The position numbers were made by a program, and so were the translations under genes. Of a DNA stretch of 64,000 nt, positions 25,786 to 34,272 are shown piece after piece. The notes beneath the pieces are model-generated. The model searched no databases, had not been told where the DNA came from, and saw only the letters and a program-made list of their open reading frames with translations. This DNA comes from an uncultured Pelagibacteraceae bacterium (GTDB lineage Bacteria; Pseudomonadota; Alphaproteobacteria; Pelagibacterales; Pelagibacteraceae): positions 1-64,000 of the forward strand of contig CACJSJ010000001.1 of NCBI GenBank assembly GCA_902596045.1, read 5' to 3'. The stretch's first letter is position 1; every line of letters begins with the position of its first letter.

Positions 25786-25788
25786 TGT

Positions 25789-26295
25789 TTAACTGCAGGC
25801 TTTTTTTGCAGCATTATAAGCTTTGGTGAATCCTAAAAGTGAGTAATGATCAATAGTTTGAGAACCTTTTTCATTATATCCTGTTATCATAATTCTTGAT
25901 CCTTTTTTCATCAATTTAACCATTTTTTTTTCAACTTTGTTTTCAGCTATCCATGCAAAGCCTTGTTGCTTAATGTCAAACTTAATTTTATTTTTACCAG
26001 AGGAAGCAGTAACTGAATTTTTTTTATTAAATTCGTATCCAGCACTTGCGCTAATTTCATCTGAAACTTTTTCACTGGGTCTAAAGGTTACAAATAATCT
26101 AGCTTCTCTTTTATTTGACTTTGGAGCTTGTAAAACTGGTGAAGATTGTGCAAAGCACACCTTACCACTTGGTTCAACTAAAACCATTGTTTGCCAATCT
26201 TTAAATTTTCCAATTTTTTTTAATTCCTCAGCTTTAGACGGAATTAAAAACATTGTAGTAAAAAATAAAATTATTATTAATTTTTTTTTAATCAT
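25789..26295 (-). CDS. Invasion-associated locus B (IalB) family periplasmic protein
   Basis: A protein of about 168 aa with signal peptide (MIKKKLIIILFFTTMFLIPSKAEE). KIGKFKDWQTMV, CFAQSSPVLQAP, VTFRPSEKVSDEISASAGYEF, LMKKGSRIMITGYNEKGSQTIDHYSLLGFTKAYNAAKKAC match the IalB fold, including the first and last Cys. The family is widespread in free-living alphaproteobacteria, so the name does not imply virulence. I choose the ATG at 26295, which overlaps the aldo/keto reductase stop as ATGA, over the ATG at 26301. Confidence 0.88.
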   Translation of the reverse strand: MIKKKLIIILFFTTMFLIPSKAEELKKIGKFKDWQTMVLVEPSGKVCFAQSSPVLQAPKSNKREARLFVTFRPSEKVSDEISASAGYEFNKKNSVTASSGKNKIKFDIKQQGFAWIAENKVEKKMVKLMKKGSRIMITGYNEKGSQTIDHYSLLGFTKAYNAAKKACS

Positions 26296-27329
26296 GGACA
26301 TGGATTGGGATAAACTTTCTGCACTTCATTAATTTTTTCAATAATTTCATTAGTCAAATTTATATTTACACTTTCTATATTTGTTTTCAACTGATCCATG
26401 GTGGTGGCCCCTATGATAACTGAAGTTACAAAAGGTTGGATTTCTAAAAACTTTAAAGACATCTGAGCTAAATCAAGCTTATATTTTTGAGCTATTTCAT
26501 AATAAGCATCGATAGCTTTGTTTGTGTTAGGTTTATTGTATCTAGTCCAGAAATCTTTGTGTAACTCAATTCTAGATCCTTTTGGCATTTGATTATTTCT
26601 ATATTTTCCCGTCAAGTATCCACAAGCTAATGGCGAGTATGCTAGTAATCCTGTTTTCTCTCTAACAGACATTTCTGCGAGTCCTACCTCATATGTTCTA
26701 TTTAGTAAGTTATAAGGGTTTTGAACTGAAAGCATTCTTGGTAAATTTCTATTTTTAGACAATTCTAAAAATTTAAATAATCCCCAAGGAGTTTCGTTTG
26801 ATAAACCTATATGCCTTATTTTTCCTTGATCAATAAACTTTTTTAAATCTGATAGAATATCTTCAAATTGTGTCCACTCATTACTATCGTCATGTTCATA
26901 ACCTAATTTACCAAAAAAATTTGTTTTCCTTTCAGGCCAATGAAGTTGATATAAATCGATATAATCAGTTTTTAATCTTTTTAAACTACCTTCAAGAGCC
27001 TCAGTAATATTTTTTGTACCAAATTGATTTCCACCACCTCTGACATATTCTCTCATTGGTCCACAAACTTTTGAGGCAAGAATTACCTTTTCTCTTTTTT
27101 TTGTTTTTTCAAACCAATTTCCGATAATTACTTCTGTATTGCCAAAAGTTTCTTTTTTTGGGGGTATAGAATAAATTTCAGCAGTGTCCCAAAAATTTAC
27201 TCCTTGATCAATAGCATAATCCATTTGTTCAAAACCATCTTCTTGAGTATTTTGTTCACCCCAAGTCATTGTTCCGAGACAAATTGTACTTACTTCGAGA
27301 TTAGTATTTCCTAATTTTTTGTAATTCAT
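26292..27329 (-). CDS. Aldo/keto reductase (Tas-like)
   Basis: A 345-aa TIM-barrel oxidoreductase. LGTMTWGEQNTQEDGFEQMDYAIDQGVNFWDTAEIY carries the catalytic Asp and Tyr, TDYIDLYQLHWPERKTNFFG and IRHIGLSNETPWGLF are typical for the Tas subgroup (NADPH-dependent, substrate uncertain), and TSVIIGATTMDQL is near the C-terminus. Its stop overlaps the IalB gene start. Confidence 0.93.
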   Translation of the reverse strand: MNYKKLGNTNLEVSTICLGTMTWGEQNTQEDGFEQMDYAIDQGVNFWDTAEIYSIPPKKETFGNTEVIIGNWFEKTKKREKVILASKVCGPMREYVRGGGNQFGTKNITEALEGSLKRLKTDYIDLYQLHWPERKTNFFGKLGYEHDDSNEWTQFEDILSDLKKFIDQGKIRHIGLSNETPWGLFKFLELSKNRNLPRMLSVQNPYNLLNRTYEVGLAEMSVREKTGLLAYSPLACGYLTGKYRNNQMPKGSRIELHKDFWTRYNKPNTNKAIDAYYEIAQKYKLDLAQMSLKFLEIQPFVTSVIIGATTMDQLKTNIESVNINLTNEIIEKINEVQKVYPNPCP

Positions 27330-27369
27330 TGAGGTTTTTGAATTTATTTTTATCTTTTAAGGTATCTTG

Positions 27370-27375
27370 TATAAT
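27370..27375 (+). promoter_or_regulatory. Possible -10 box for the BI-1 gene
   Basis: A perfect TATAAT, 29 bases before the BI-1 ATG, in the divergent gap after the aldo/keto reductase start. The -35 region at a proper distance is only T-rich, so this is a weak call. Confidence 0.35.
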
Positions 27376-27404
27376 TAGTAAAAGACTATTATATATATGC
27401 CACG

Positions 27405-28166
27405 ATGGATTTTGACAAAAAAGGAATATTAGCAAGAGCTAAAGAAGCTCAAGCATCAACAGTGGTTATGGATGAAGGCTTAAGAGCCTACATGCTTAAA
27501 GTATATAATTACATGGCAACTGGAATTTTATTAACTGGAATTATAGCTTTAATATCTTTTAAAATGTCTGTTGTTACTGATTCAACGGGTGCTATTACTG
27601 GTTTTACAAATATAGGTAATGCTTTATTTTTTTCAGGTTTAAAATGGATTGTGATGTTAGCTCCGCTAGGAATAGTTTTTTATATGAGCTTTGGTATTAA
27701 TAAGATGAGTGCATCAAAGGCACAAACTGTATTTTGGGTTTTTGCGGCATTAATGGGTCTATCATTGTCTTGGATTCTTTTAGTTTATACAGGCGTGAGT
27801 GTTGCAAGAGTATTTTTTATAACTTCAGCTACTTTTGGTGCAATGAGCTTATATGGATATACTACTAAAAGAGATTTAACTAAGCTAGGTTCATTTTTAA
27901 TGATGGGTCTAATTGGTATCATAATTGCTTCAATAGTTAATATATTTATGAAATCTTCAATGATGTATTTTGTTATTTCAATTTTAGGCGTTTTAATTTT
28001 TGTAGGTCTTACTGCTTACGATACACAAAAAATAAAAAATATGTATGCAGTTAGTGATAGTGGAGAGTTATTAGGAAAAAAAGCTGTAATGGGTGCACTT
28101 ACTCTTTATCTAGACTTTATAAATTTATTTATCATGTTGTTAAGGTTGTTTGGCCAAAGAAGATAA
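27405..28166 (+). CDS. Bax inhibitor-1 / YccA family membrane protein
   Basis: A 253-aa inner-membrane protein with seven hydrophobic helices. LRAYMLKVYNYMATGILLTGIIAL, the alternating helices, and the end GLTAYDTQKIKNMY...ALTLYLDFINLFIMLLRLFG are the BI-1 family pattern (YDTQ..K, LDFINLFL.LLR). Homologues are calcium-leak or FtsH-modulating proteins; the function here is not known. Its start codon has its own short divergent promoter region. Confidence 0.95.
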   Translation: MDFDKKGILARAKEAQASTVVMDEGLRAYMLKVYNYMATGILLTGIIALISFKMSVVTDSTGAITGFTNIGNALFFSGLKWIVMLAPLGIVFYMSFGINKMSASKAQTVFWVFAALMGLSLSWILLVYTGVSVARVFFITSATFGAMSLYGYTTKRDLTKLGSFLMMGLIGIIIASIVNIFMKSSMMYFVISILGVLIFVGLTAYDTQKIKNMYAVSDSGELLGKKAVMGALTLYLDFINLFIMLLRLFGQRR

Positions 28167-28174
28167 TCTTTATT

Positions 28175-28516
28175 TTACAATTTTTGCCAGTTTGTATTTT
28201 TCAAAAGCATCCTCAGATCAAAAGAGTTTTTAAGAATTTTACCACTATTATCTGTTATCAAATATTTTAAATTTTTATTTTTAGGTTTAAAGTTTTTACA
28301 AATTCTATATAAATCATTTTCTGCTGCATTTTTAAAAACACTAAAACTAACTTGTTTCTTTGAAATATTTAAACCATAATCTTTCCAAGATCCTTCCGAG
28401 ACCATTTTTGCATATAAATCTAAAATTATTTTAAGTTCATCTTTTTCAAAAAATTGTCTTTCTTCTATTTTTTTATATTGATTATTAATTATTAGTTTTA
28501 AATTACTGGGCATCAA
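28175..28516 (-). CDS. DUF2794 family protein
   Basis: A 113-aa soluble protein. FEKDELKIILDLYAKMVSEGSWKDYGLNISKKQVSFSVFKNAAENDLYRICK, followed by YLITDNSGKILKNSFDLRMLL, matches the alphaproteobacterial DUF2794 family (role unknown). The start overlaps the yciB stop by 14 bases; the second Met (28513) is an equally possible start. Confidence 0.9.
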   Translation of the reverse strand: MMPSNLKLIINNQYKKIEERQFFEKDELKIILDLYAKMVSEGSWKDYGLNISKKQVSFSVFKNAAENDLYRICKNFKPKNKNLKYLITDNSGKILKNSFDLRMLLKNTNWQKL

Positions 28517-29057
28517 TTTTGTATTTGTTAATTAAAGGTATTTGAAAACCAGTAAAAATAATTGTAATGGGCAACATTCCCCAAACCTTAAAATTTACCC
28601 AAAACTCTTCAGTTTGAGTTCTCCAAATACATTCATTTAAAACTGCAAGTCCTAAGAAAAAAAACATCCATCTTTTGTTTAATAATTCCCACCCAATATC
28701 TGATAAAGGCAAAGATTTACCTATAATTTTTTTGAGAATAGGTTCTTTTGTAAAGTATTTTCCAAGAAATAGAGCTAGAGCAAATAAAATATTAATTATA
28801 GTTGGTTTGACATAAATAAATATTGGATCATTAAAATAAATGCTTAGACCACCAAAAAAAGTAATCAAAATTCCACTTACTAAGGGCATCGGTGGAATTT
28901 TTTTTTCAAAAAACCATACAACAACTAATGCAATTAGAGTTGCAACTATGAGTGGAGGAATAGCAATTGATAAATTTTTATCATTATTATAATAATAGAA
29001 AAAAAATATTGCTAAAGGTCCAAAATCTGTAATAAATTTTAAAAAGGATTTATTCAC
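28503..29057 (-). CDS. yciB: Inner-membrane septation protein A (YciB family)
   Basis: A 184-aa protein with five hydrophobic helices. FITDFGPLAIFFFYYY, KKIPPMPLVSGILITFFGGLSIYFNDPIFIYVKPTIINILFALALFLGKYF and GWELLNKRWMFFFLGLAVLNECIWR are diagnostic of YciB/IspZ. In enterobacteria this protein affects cell-envelope synthesis and division. It heads a two-gene unit with the DUF2794 gene. Confidence 0.95.
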   Translation of the reverse strand: MNKSFLKFITDFGPLAIFFFYYYNNDKNLSIAIPPLIVATLIALVVVWFFEKKIPPMPLVSGILITFFGGLSIYFNDPIFIYVKPTIINILFALALFLGKYFTKEPILKKIIGKSLPLSDIGWELLNKRWMFFFLGLAVLNECIWRTQTEEFWVNFKVWGMLPITIIFTGFQIPLINKYKIDAQ

Positions 29058-29143
29058 TATAAGATATTAACATATTTAATTTTTCACAAAACAAGATTAT
29101 TTTAACCATTGATTTTTATTTTTAAATACCCATACTAATAATA

Positions 29144-29464
29144 ATGGCAATACAAAAAGCTAAATTCTCAATTGGAGATATTGTTAAACATAAACACTTT
29201 GAATTTAGAGGTGTGATTTACGATGTAGATTTTGAATTTAACAATTCAGAAGAATGGTATCAATCAATACCAAAAAATGTCAGACCAAGAAAAGATCAAC
29301 CATTTTATCATCTACTTGCTGAAAATGATGAAATCACTTATGAAGCATATGTATCACAACAAAATCTTCTAATGGATGATTCTGAGGAGCCTATAAAGCA
29401 TCCTTTAATTGAGGAAATTTTCTCTGGTAAAAGGGGATCTAGCTACTTTAAACCCTCAAATTAA
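29144..29464 (+). CDS. hspQ: HspQ / hemimethylated-DNA-binding YccV-like protein
   Basis: A 106-aa protein: FSIGDIVKHKHFEFRGVIYDVDFEFNNSEEWYQSIP, then QPFYHLLAENDEITYEAYVSQQNLL, which is the whole HspQ/YccV domain. In enterobacteria HspQ influences the Lon protease and DnaA levels. It is divergent from yciB with about 86 bases between; a long inverted repeat follows the gene. Confidence 0.94.
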   Translation: MAIQKAKFSIGDIVKHKHFEFRGVIYDVDFEFNNSEEWYQSIPKNVRPRKDQPFYHLLAENDEITYEAYVSQQNLLMDDSEEPIKHPLIEEIFSGKRGSSYFKPSN

Positions 29465-29532
29465 AAAAAATCATCATTTAAACACAATTGGTTCAAATCT
29501 TAGACAAAGAGATATTATAATTTTAAACATAT

Positions 29533-29590
29533 TCTGATCAAGAGTGTTAAATTTTCTTCATTATTATCTCCCTCTACATTCTTGATCAGA
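29533..29590. repeat. 11-bp perfect inverted repeat between hspQ and ccmC
   Basis: TCTGATCAAGA (29533-29543) and its exact reverse complement TCTTGATCAGA (29580-29590) enclose 36 bases. Each arm contains the palindrome TGATCA. It lies in a 160-base gap, 69 bases after hspQ and 35 bases before ccmC. There is only a short T tract after it, so it is a poor terminator; an operator or a structured leader is possible. Confidence 0.7.
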
Positions 29591-29625
29591 TAAAATTTTC
29601 GTACTAAAACCTTCCTAATATTTTT

Positions 29626-30333
29626 ATGTTTAAAATTTTTGAACCAGGCAGAATTTTTGTAATTACATCAAAGGCACATAAATATGTGATGTTTTTATTT
29701 GTTATTGTAATTTGTATAGGGTTACTAGAGGCTCTAATTTTTTCACCAGAAGACTATAAGCAAGGTGATTCAGTAAGAATAATGTATGTACATGTTCCAG
29801 CAGCTTGGATTTCTCTTGGTATTTTTTCCTCAATAACTTTTTTATCTTTGATTGGCTACATTTTTAAGAGTAAGAATTTTTTTTTAATTTCAAAAAGCCT
29901 AGCTCCTTCAGGATTAGTATTCAATATTGTTGCTTTAGTTACAGGTTCGATATGGGGAAAACCTACATGGGGGACTTGGTGGGCTTGGGATGCGCGAATA
30001 ACTTCCATGTTAATCTTAGCTTTATTTTATTTAATGTATTTAATTGCCTGGAGAATTTATGAGGATAAAGAACAAGTTTTAAAAATAACAACAATTATAA
30101 CTATTCTTGGAATTATCAATGTTCCAATAATTAAATATTCTGTAGATTGGTGGAACACATTACATCAGCCAGCTTCAATTAATATATTGTCAAAATCTTC
30201 AATACATTCATCAATGTTGTTTCCATTAATAATAATGACCGCGGCATTTGCGCTTTTTTCTATGCTTATTTTTTTAATGAAATATAATACAGAACTGATA
30301 AAAATTAAGAATAAAGGCTTAGATAGATTATGA
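29626..30333 (+). CDS. ccmC: Haem exporter protein CcmC
   Basis: A 235-aa membrane protein with six helices. MYVHVPAAWISLGIF and GKPTWGTWWAWDARITSMLILALFYLMYL contain the tryptophan-rich haem-handling motif (WGTWWxWDxRLT) and the flanking His (YVHVP; NTLHQPASI). It loads haem on CcmE in cytochrome c maturation system I. First gene of a ccmCDEFGH operon, 4-base overlap with ccmD. Confidence 0.97.
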   Translation: MFKIFEPGRIFVITSKAHKYVMFLFVIVICIGLLEALIFSPEDYKQGDSVRIMYVHVPAAWISLGIFSSITFLSLIGYIFKSKNFFLISKSLAPSGLVFNIVALVTGSIWGKPTWGTWWAWDARITSMLILALFYLMYLIAWRIYEDKEQVLKITTIITILGIINVPIIKYSVDWWNTLHQPASINILSKSSIHSSMLFPLIIMTAAFALFSMLIFLMKYNTELIKIKNKGLDRL

Positions 30334-30557
30334 TAACTGAAATATTACAAATGAATGGATACGGACTTTATGTCTGGTCTTCATTCATATTTACTTTTGT
30401 AAGTTTTACAACTTTATATGTAATTACAAAAATTCAATACACAAAAGAGAGAAAAAAATTTATGTCTAAATATGGAGCCCTAGACTCCAAAAAAGCAGAA
30501 GTTGCAAGATCTCAAACTATCAATAAAGAAATTTTATCTAGCAGCCAAAGCATTTAA
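30330..30557 (+). CDS. ccmD: CcmD-like cytochrome c maturation protein
   Basis: A 75-aa protein with one membrane helix; GYGLYVWSSFIFTFVSFTTLYVITKIQYTKERKKF has the CcmD signature (xG.YVW.sy...). It helps release haem-loaded CcmE from CcmC. Position between ccmC and ccmE supports the name; the C-terminal tail is longer than in many short CcmD proteins. Confidence 0.9.
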   Translation: MITEILQMNGYGLYVWSSFIFTFVSFTTLYVITKIQYTKERKKFMSKYGALDSKKAEVARSQTINKEILSSSQSI

Positions 30558-30566
30558 CTTTAAGCC

Positions 30567-30986
30567 ATGTATGGTCGAAAGGTTAAACTAAGATTCTTTT
30601 TTATAATTTTTGTTTTTTTAACTCTAATTTTATCAGTTTTTTTAGTTTTAAAATCCTTAGAAGAAAATGTAGTTTACTTCAAATCTCCTTCAGATGTTAA
30701 ATTGATTAAAGAATTAGAAAATAAAAAAATTAGAGTTGGGGGAATGGTAAAAAAAAATTCTATAGAGATGTCAAGTGATGAACTTAATTTTATAATAACA
30801 GATTTTAAAAATGAAATTTATGTTACTTATTCAGGTGTTGTGCCCAATCTTTTTTCTGAAGGCAAAGGTGTAGTTGCTGAAGGATATTTAAAAGATAGAA
30901 GTTTTTTTAATGCTTCTAAGATTTTAGCAAAACATGATGAAAATTATATGCCGCCAGAGGTTAAAGAGGCTTTGGGAGAGAAATAA
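30567..30986 (+). CDS. ccmE: Cytochrome c-type biogenesis haem chaperone CcmE
   Basis: A 139-aa periplasmic beta-barrel with one N-terminal membrane anchor ([18 protein letters not shown]). [14 protein letters not shown] starts the OB fold, and [17 protein letters not shown] carries the His that binds haem covalently plus the nearby Tyr. It accepts haem from CcmC and passes it to CcmF. ccmF begins right after its stop codon. Confidence 0.97.
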   Translation: MYGRKVKLRFFFIIFVFLTLILSVFLVLKSLEENVVYFKSPSDVKLIKELENKKIRVGGMVKKNSIEMSSDELNFIITDFKNEIYVTYSGVVPNLFSEGKGVVAEGYLKDRSFFNASKILAKHDENYMPPEVKEALGEK

Positions 30987-32867
30987 ATGATGTATAGCTT
31001 TATTGGATATTACTCACTAATTTTGGGATTAATTATCTCTTTACCTATATTTTTTTTTTCAATTAAAAATTTAAAAAATAATAAAATATTAGATAATAAG
31101 ATTATTAGTTTTTCATTTATTCAGTTATTATTAGTAGTTATTAGTTTTTTTGGTCTGATATTATCATTTGTACACTCAGATTTTAGCAATGAAACAGTTT
31201 TTAATAATTCCCATACAACCAAACCATTATTTTATAAAATTTCTGGAACCTGGGGTAATCATGAGGGTAGTCTATTATTATGGCTATTAGTTCTAACTTT
31301 GTTTATTTTTATATTCTTAATTAAATCAAAAAATTTATTAAAGAATTACAGAATTTTAACTTTATTATTTCAGCAAATAATTATTATTGGTTTTTTCTTT
31401 TTTTTAATAAAATCATCAAACCCATTTAATTATGTATATCCAATTCCTATTGAAGGATTAGGTCTTAATCCAATTTTACAAGACCCTGCTTTAGCTATTC
31501 ATCCTCCAATTTTGTATTTAGGTTATGTTGGTTCTTCTATAATTTTTTCTAGTGTTCTTGCTGCAACAACTTTGGATTATATTTCAAAAACTTGGGCTAT
31601 TCATATAAAGAATTGGATCTTGGTTTCGTGGATTTTTTTAACTTTAGGAATTTTATTAGGATCAATTTGGGCTTACTATGAATTAGGTTGGGGAGGATTT
31701 TGGTTTTGGGATCCTGTTGAAAATGTTTCATTAATGCCGTGGCTGGCACTAACGACCTTATTACACTGTGTTTTGGTTTTAGAAAAAAGATCTGCTCTAA
31801 GTTCTTGGGTAATAATTCTTTCAATAACAACCTTTACGCTTAGTATGTGTGGAACTTTTTTAGTGCGTTCAGGAATTCTAAACTCAGTTCATACTTTTGC
31901 AAATGATCCAGAAAGAGGTTTATTTATATTAACTTTCTTATTTATATTAATTTTTATTTCTTTATTTATTTTTTTTGTTTTTCACAAAACTGATAAACAA
32001 AATTTAGTTTCATTTTCATTACTAAGTAAAGAGACATTTATAATAATTAATAATTGGTTTATGATGTATTTTTTATCAGTTGTTTTAATTGGTACTGTGT
32101 ATCCAATATTTCTAGATGTTATTTCTTCAGAACAAATTTCTGTGGGTCCTCCATTTTATCATAAATTAATTATTCCTTTTCTTATTCCATTTTTAATTTT
32201 TATGGCAATAGGCCCTCAATTAAAATGGATTAAATCCAAATTAGAAGGTAAATTATATTTAGTTGCTCTTTTTATTTTATCTATTTTAATTTCATTCTTT
32301 ATTTTAAGAAATTTAGGGACACAACTTTTATTAAATACTATATTGATTGGAAGTGCATTTTATCTTTTTTTTATTACTACTAGAGATTTATTTTCAAAAA
32401 AATTTAAAAATATTGCACAAAATTTATCACATTTAGGATTTAGTTTATTAATTTTGAGTATTTTATTTAATAATATTTTTTCAAGAGAAGTAATAACAAA
32501 CCTTAAAGTTGGTGAAAAATTCAAGAACGATAAATTTCAAATTGTGTTTAATGATCTTAAGAAATCAGAAGAAAAAAATTACATATCTTTTAAAGGTTAT
32601 TTTTCAATCAAAGAGAATAAAAATGAAGAAAAATTAGAACCTGAATTAAGAGTTTATAATCAGCCAAATATAATTACTAGTGAAGCTGATATAAAAACTA
32701 CATTTTTATCTGATAAATTTATTACAATGAATACAGTGCAAAACGAAGAATATTTTAATATTAGATATCAAGTTAAACCATTTATCTTATGGATATGGTT
32801 ATCGGTTTTGTTAATTTCTTTGGGGGGCACTATGAGTTTATTTAAAAAAAAATTTTATGAAAAGTAA
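30987..32867 (+). CDS. ccmF: Cytochrome c haem lyase subunit CcmF
   Basis: A 626-aa membrane protein with about 14 helices. WGNHEGSLLLWLL, NPILQDPALAIHPPILYLGYVG, and LGSIWAYYELGWGGFWFWDPVENVSLMPWL (the WWD haem domain) followed by LVRSGILNSVHTFANDPERG are all present. With CcmH and CcmG it attaches haem to apocytochromes c; a client (cytochrome c at 42053) is in this window. Confidence 0.97.
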   Translation: MMYSFIGYYSLILGLIISLPIFFFSIKNLKNNKILDNKIISFSFIQLLLVVISFFGLILSFVHSDFSNETVFNNSHTTKPLFYKISGTWGNHEGSLLLWLLVLTLFIFIFLIKSKNLLKNYRILTLLFQQIIIIGFFFFLIKSSNPFNYVYPIPIEGLGLNPILQDPALAIHPPILYLGYVGSSIIFSSVLAATTLDYISKTWAIHIKNWILVSWIFLTLGILLGSIWAYYELGWGGFWFWDPVENVSLMPWLALTTLLHCVLVLEKRSALSSWVIILSITTFTLSMCGTFLVRSGILNSVHTFANDPERGLFILTFLFILIFISLFIFFVFHKTDKQNLVSFSLLSKETFIIINNWFMMYFLSVVLIGTVYPIFLDVISSEQISVGPPFYHKLIIPFLIPFLIFMAIGPQLKWIKSKLEGKLYLVALFILSILISFFILRNLGTQLLLNTILIGSAFYLFFITTRDLFSKKFKNIAQNLSHLGFSLLILSILFNNIFSREVITNLKVGEKFKNDKFQIVFNDLKKSEEKNYISFKGYFSIKENKNEEKLEPELRVYNQPNIITSEADIKTTFLSDKFITMNTVQNEEYFNIRYQVKPFILWIWLSVLLISLGGTMSLFKKKFYEK

Positions 32868-33372
32868 AATAATTTCATTTTTGATTATTATTCCGTTGAT
32901 TTTAGTTTTCATTATTTTCTACAAGGGTTTAAACAAGTCTAATTTTTATGAGCCTAAAAGTAAAATCGAAAATATTCCAGTATTTACAGCAACTACTTTT
33001 TTTCAAAAAAAAAAAATAAATTCACAAAATATTTTTGTTAAAAATAAATTTTATTTATTAAATATTTGGGCCTCATGGTGTGTGCCCTGTAGAGATGAGC
33101 ATCCTTTGTTAGTTAATCTAAGTAAAAATGATAAATTGGAAATCATAGGCCTCAATTATAAAGATAATTTAAAAAATGCGGAAAAATTTTTAATTGAATT
33201 AGGTAATCCCTACAAAAAAATTTTAATTGATAGAGATGGAACAAAAGCAATTGAATGGGGTGCGTTTGGTGTGCCTGAAACTTTTTTAGTTTTTGAAAAT
33301 AAGATTGTAAAAAAATTTGTTGGGCCACTTAACTTTAAATCAATTGAAGAAATTGAAGAAATTATAAAATGA
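32857..33372 (+). CDS. ccmG: Thiol:disulfide interchange protein CcmG/DsbE
   Basis: A 171-aa thioredoxin-fold protein tethered by an N-terminal helix (IISFLIIIPLILVFIIFY). LLNIWASWCVPCRDEHPLL holds the CxxC, with GLNYKDNLKNAEKFL and GAFGVPETFLV (cis-Pro) as in DsbE/CcmG. It keeps the haem-binding Cys pair of apocytochromes reduced. It overlaps ccmF by 11 bases and ccmH by 4. Confidence 0.96.
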   Translation: MKSKIISFLIIIPLILVFIIFYKGLNKSNFYEPKSKIENIPVFTATTFFQKKKINSQNIFVKNKFYLLNIWASWCVPCRDEHPLLVNLSKNDKLEIIGLNYKDNLKNAEKFLIELGNPYKKILIDRDGTKAIEWGAFGVPETFLVFENKIVKKFVGPLNFKSIEEIEEIIK

Positions 33373-33734
33373 AAATAATTAAAATTTTTATATTAATCCT
33401 GATATTATTTTATTTTAGTCCACTAAAAGCTAATGAAGACAAACTACAAAATAATATAACTAAAAATTTAAGATGTTTAATATGCCAAGGCCAATCTGTG
33501 TATGACTCTGACTCAGAATTTGCTATTAGTTTGAAATTAGTTGTTAAAAACAAAATTAAAGAGGGTTTATCAGAAGAGCAAATTTATAACTTTTTATCTG
33601 AAAAGTATGGTGAGTGGATCTTGTATGATCCTAAATTTAATAAAAATACATATTTTTTATGGTTTTTACCTCTATTGATCTTCTTAATTGGTGGTGCAAT
33701 AATATTTAAAAAATTGATAAAAATAAAAAGATAA
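33369..33734 (+). CDS. ccmH: Cytochrome c-type biogenesis protein CcmH
   Basis: A 121-aa protein with signal peptide, a three-helix domain containing NLRCLICQGQSVYDSDSEFA (CxxC), YNFLSEKYGEWILYDPKF, and a C-terminal membrane anchor. It interacts with apocytochromes in the haem ligation step. There is no ccmI after it; the next gene is a PagL-like protein. Confidence 0.95.
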   Translation: MKIIKIFILILILFYFSPLKANEDKLQNNITKNLRCLICQGQSVYDSDSEFAISLKLVVKNKIKEGLSEEQIYNFLSEKYGEWILYDPKFNKNTYFLWFLPLLIFLIGGAIIFKKLIKIKR

Positions 33735-33750
33735 TCTGATAATAAGAATA

Positions 33751-34263
33751 ATGTTTTTTAAAAAATTAAGTTTACTTTTAGTAATTTTATTTACTGCATC
33801 AAGGTTAATTGCTGCAGAAGAAGTAAACACAAATGGAAATCAGTTAAATTTTTTCATTGGTAATTTTGATTTTAGTGACGATAAGCAAAAAGCCATTTTA
33901 GTCGGATTCCAGCATCAAAATGAAAATTTAAATAGGGATACATTTTTAGGGAATGTTTCTCCAATTACTGGTGGATTTGTTACAGAAAATTCTGCTGTCT
34001 ATGTTTATACAGGAATAGAGTGGAATGTAGATATGAGTGAAAAAATTTTATTTACTCCAAGTTTTGCACCAGGTCTATATCATGAAGGTGATGGTAAAGA
34101 TTTAGGGCACGTTCTAGAATTTAAATCTGAAGTGCAATTTTCATATGCGGCCTCGAATAATACAAGTTTTGGAGTTTCGTATAATCATGTTTCTAATGCT
34201 AGTTTAGGTGACAAAAATCCTGGGGCAAATAGTTATATGTTTAATTTCATTAAAAACTTTTAA
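33751..34263 (+). CDS. Acyloxyacyl hydrolase / PagL-like lipid A deacylase
   Basis: A 170-aa outer-membrane beta-barrel with signal peptide (FFKKLSLLLVILFTASRLIAAEE). The C-terminal GVSYNHVSNASLGDKNPGANSYMF contains the His-x-Ser pair of PagL (HxSNA..G..NPG.ns), which removes the 3-O-acyl chain of lipid A. Length agrees with PagL. It lies 17 bases behind ccmH and may be co-transcribed with the ccm genes or with the oxidase genes that follow. Confidence 0.87.
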   Translation: MFFKKLSLLLVILFTASRLIAAEEVNTNGNQLNFFIGNFDFSDDKQKAILVGFQHQNENLNRDTFLGNVSPITGGFVTENSAVYVYTGIEWNVDMSEKILFTPSFAPGLYHEGDGKDLGHVLEFKSEVQFSYAASNNTSFGVSYNHVSNASLGDKNPGANSYMFNFIKNF

Positions 34264-34272
34264 TAAAGATCA

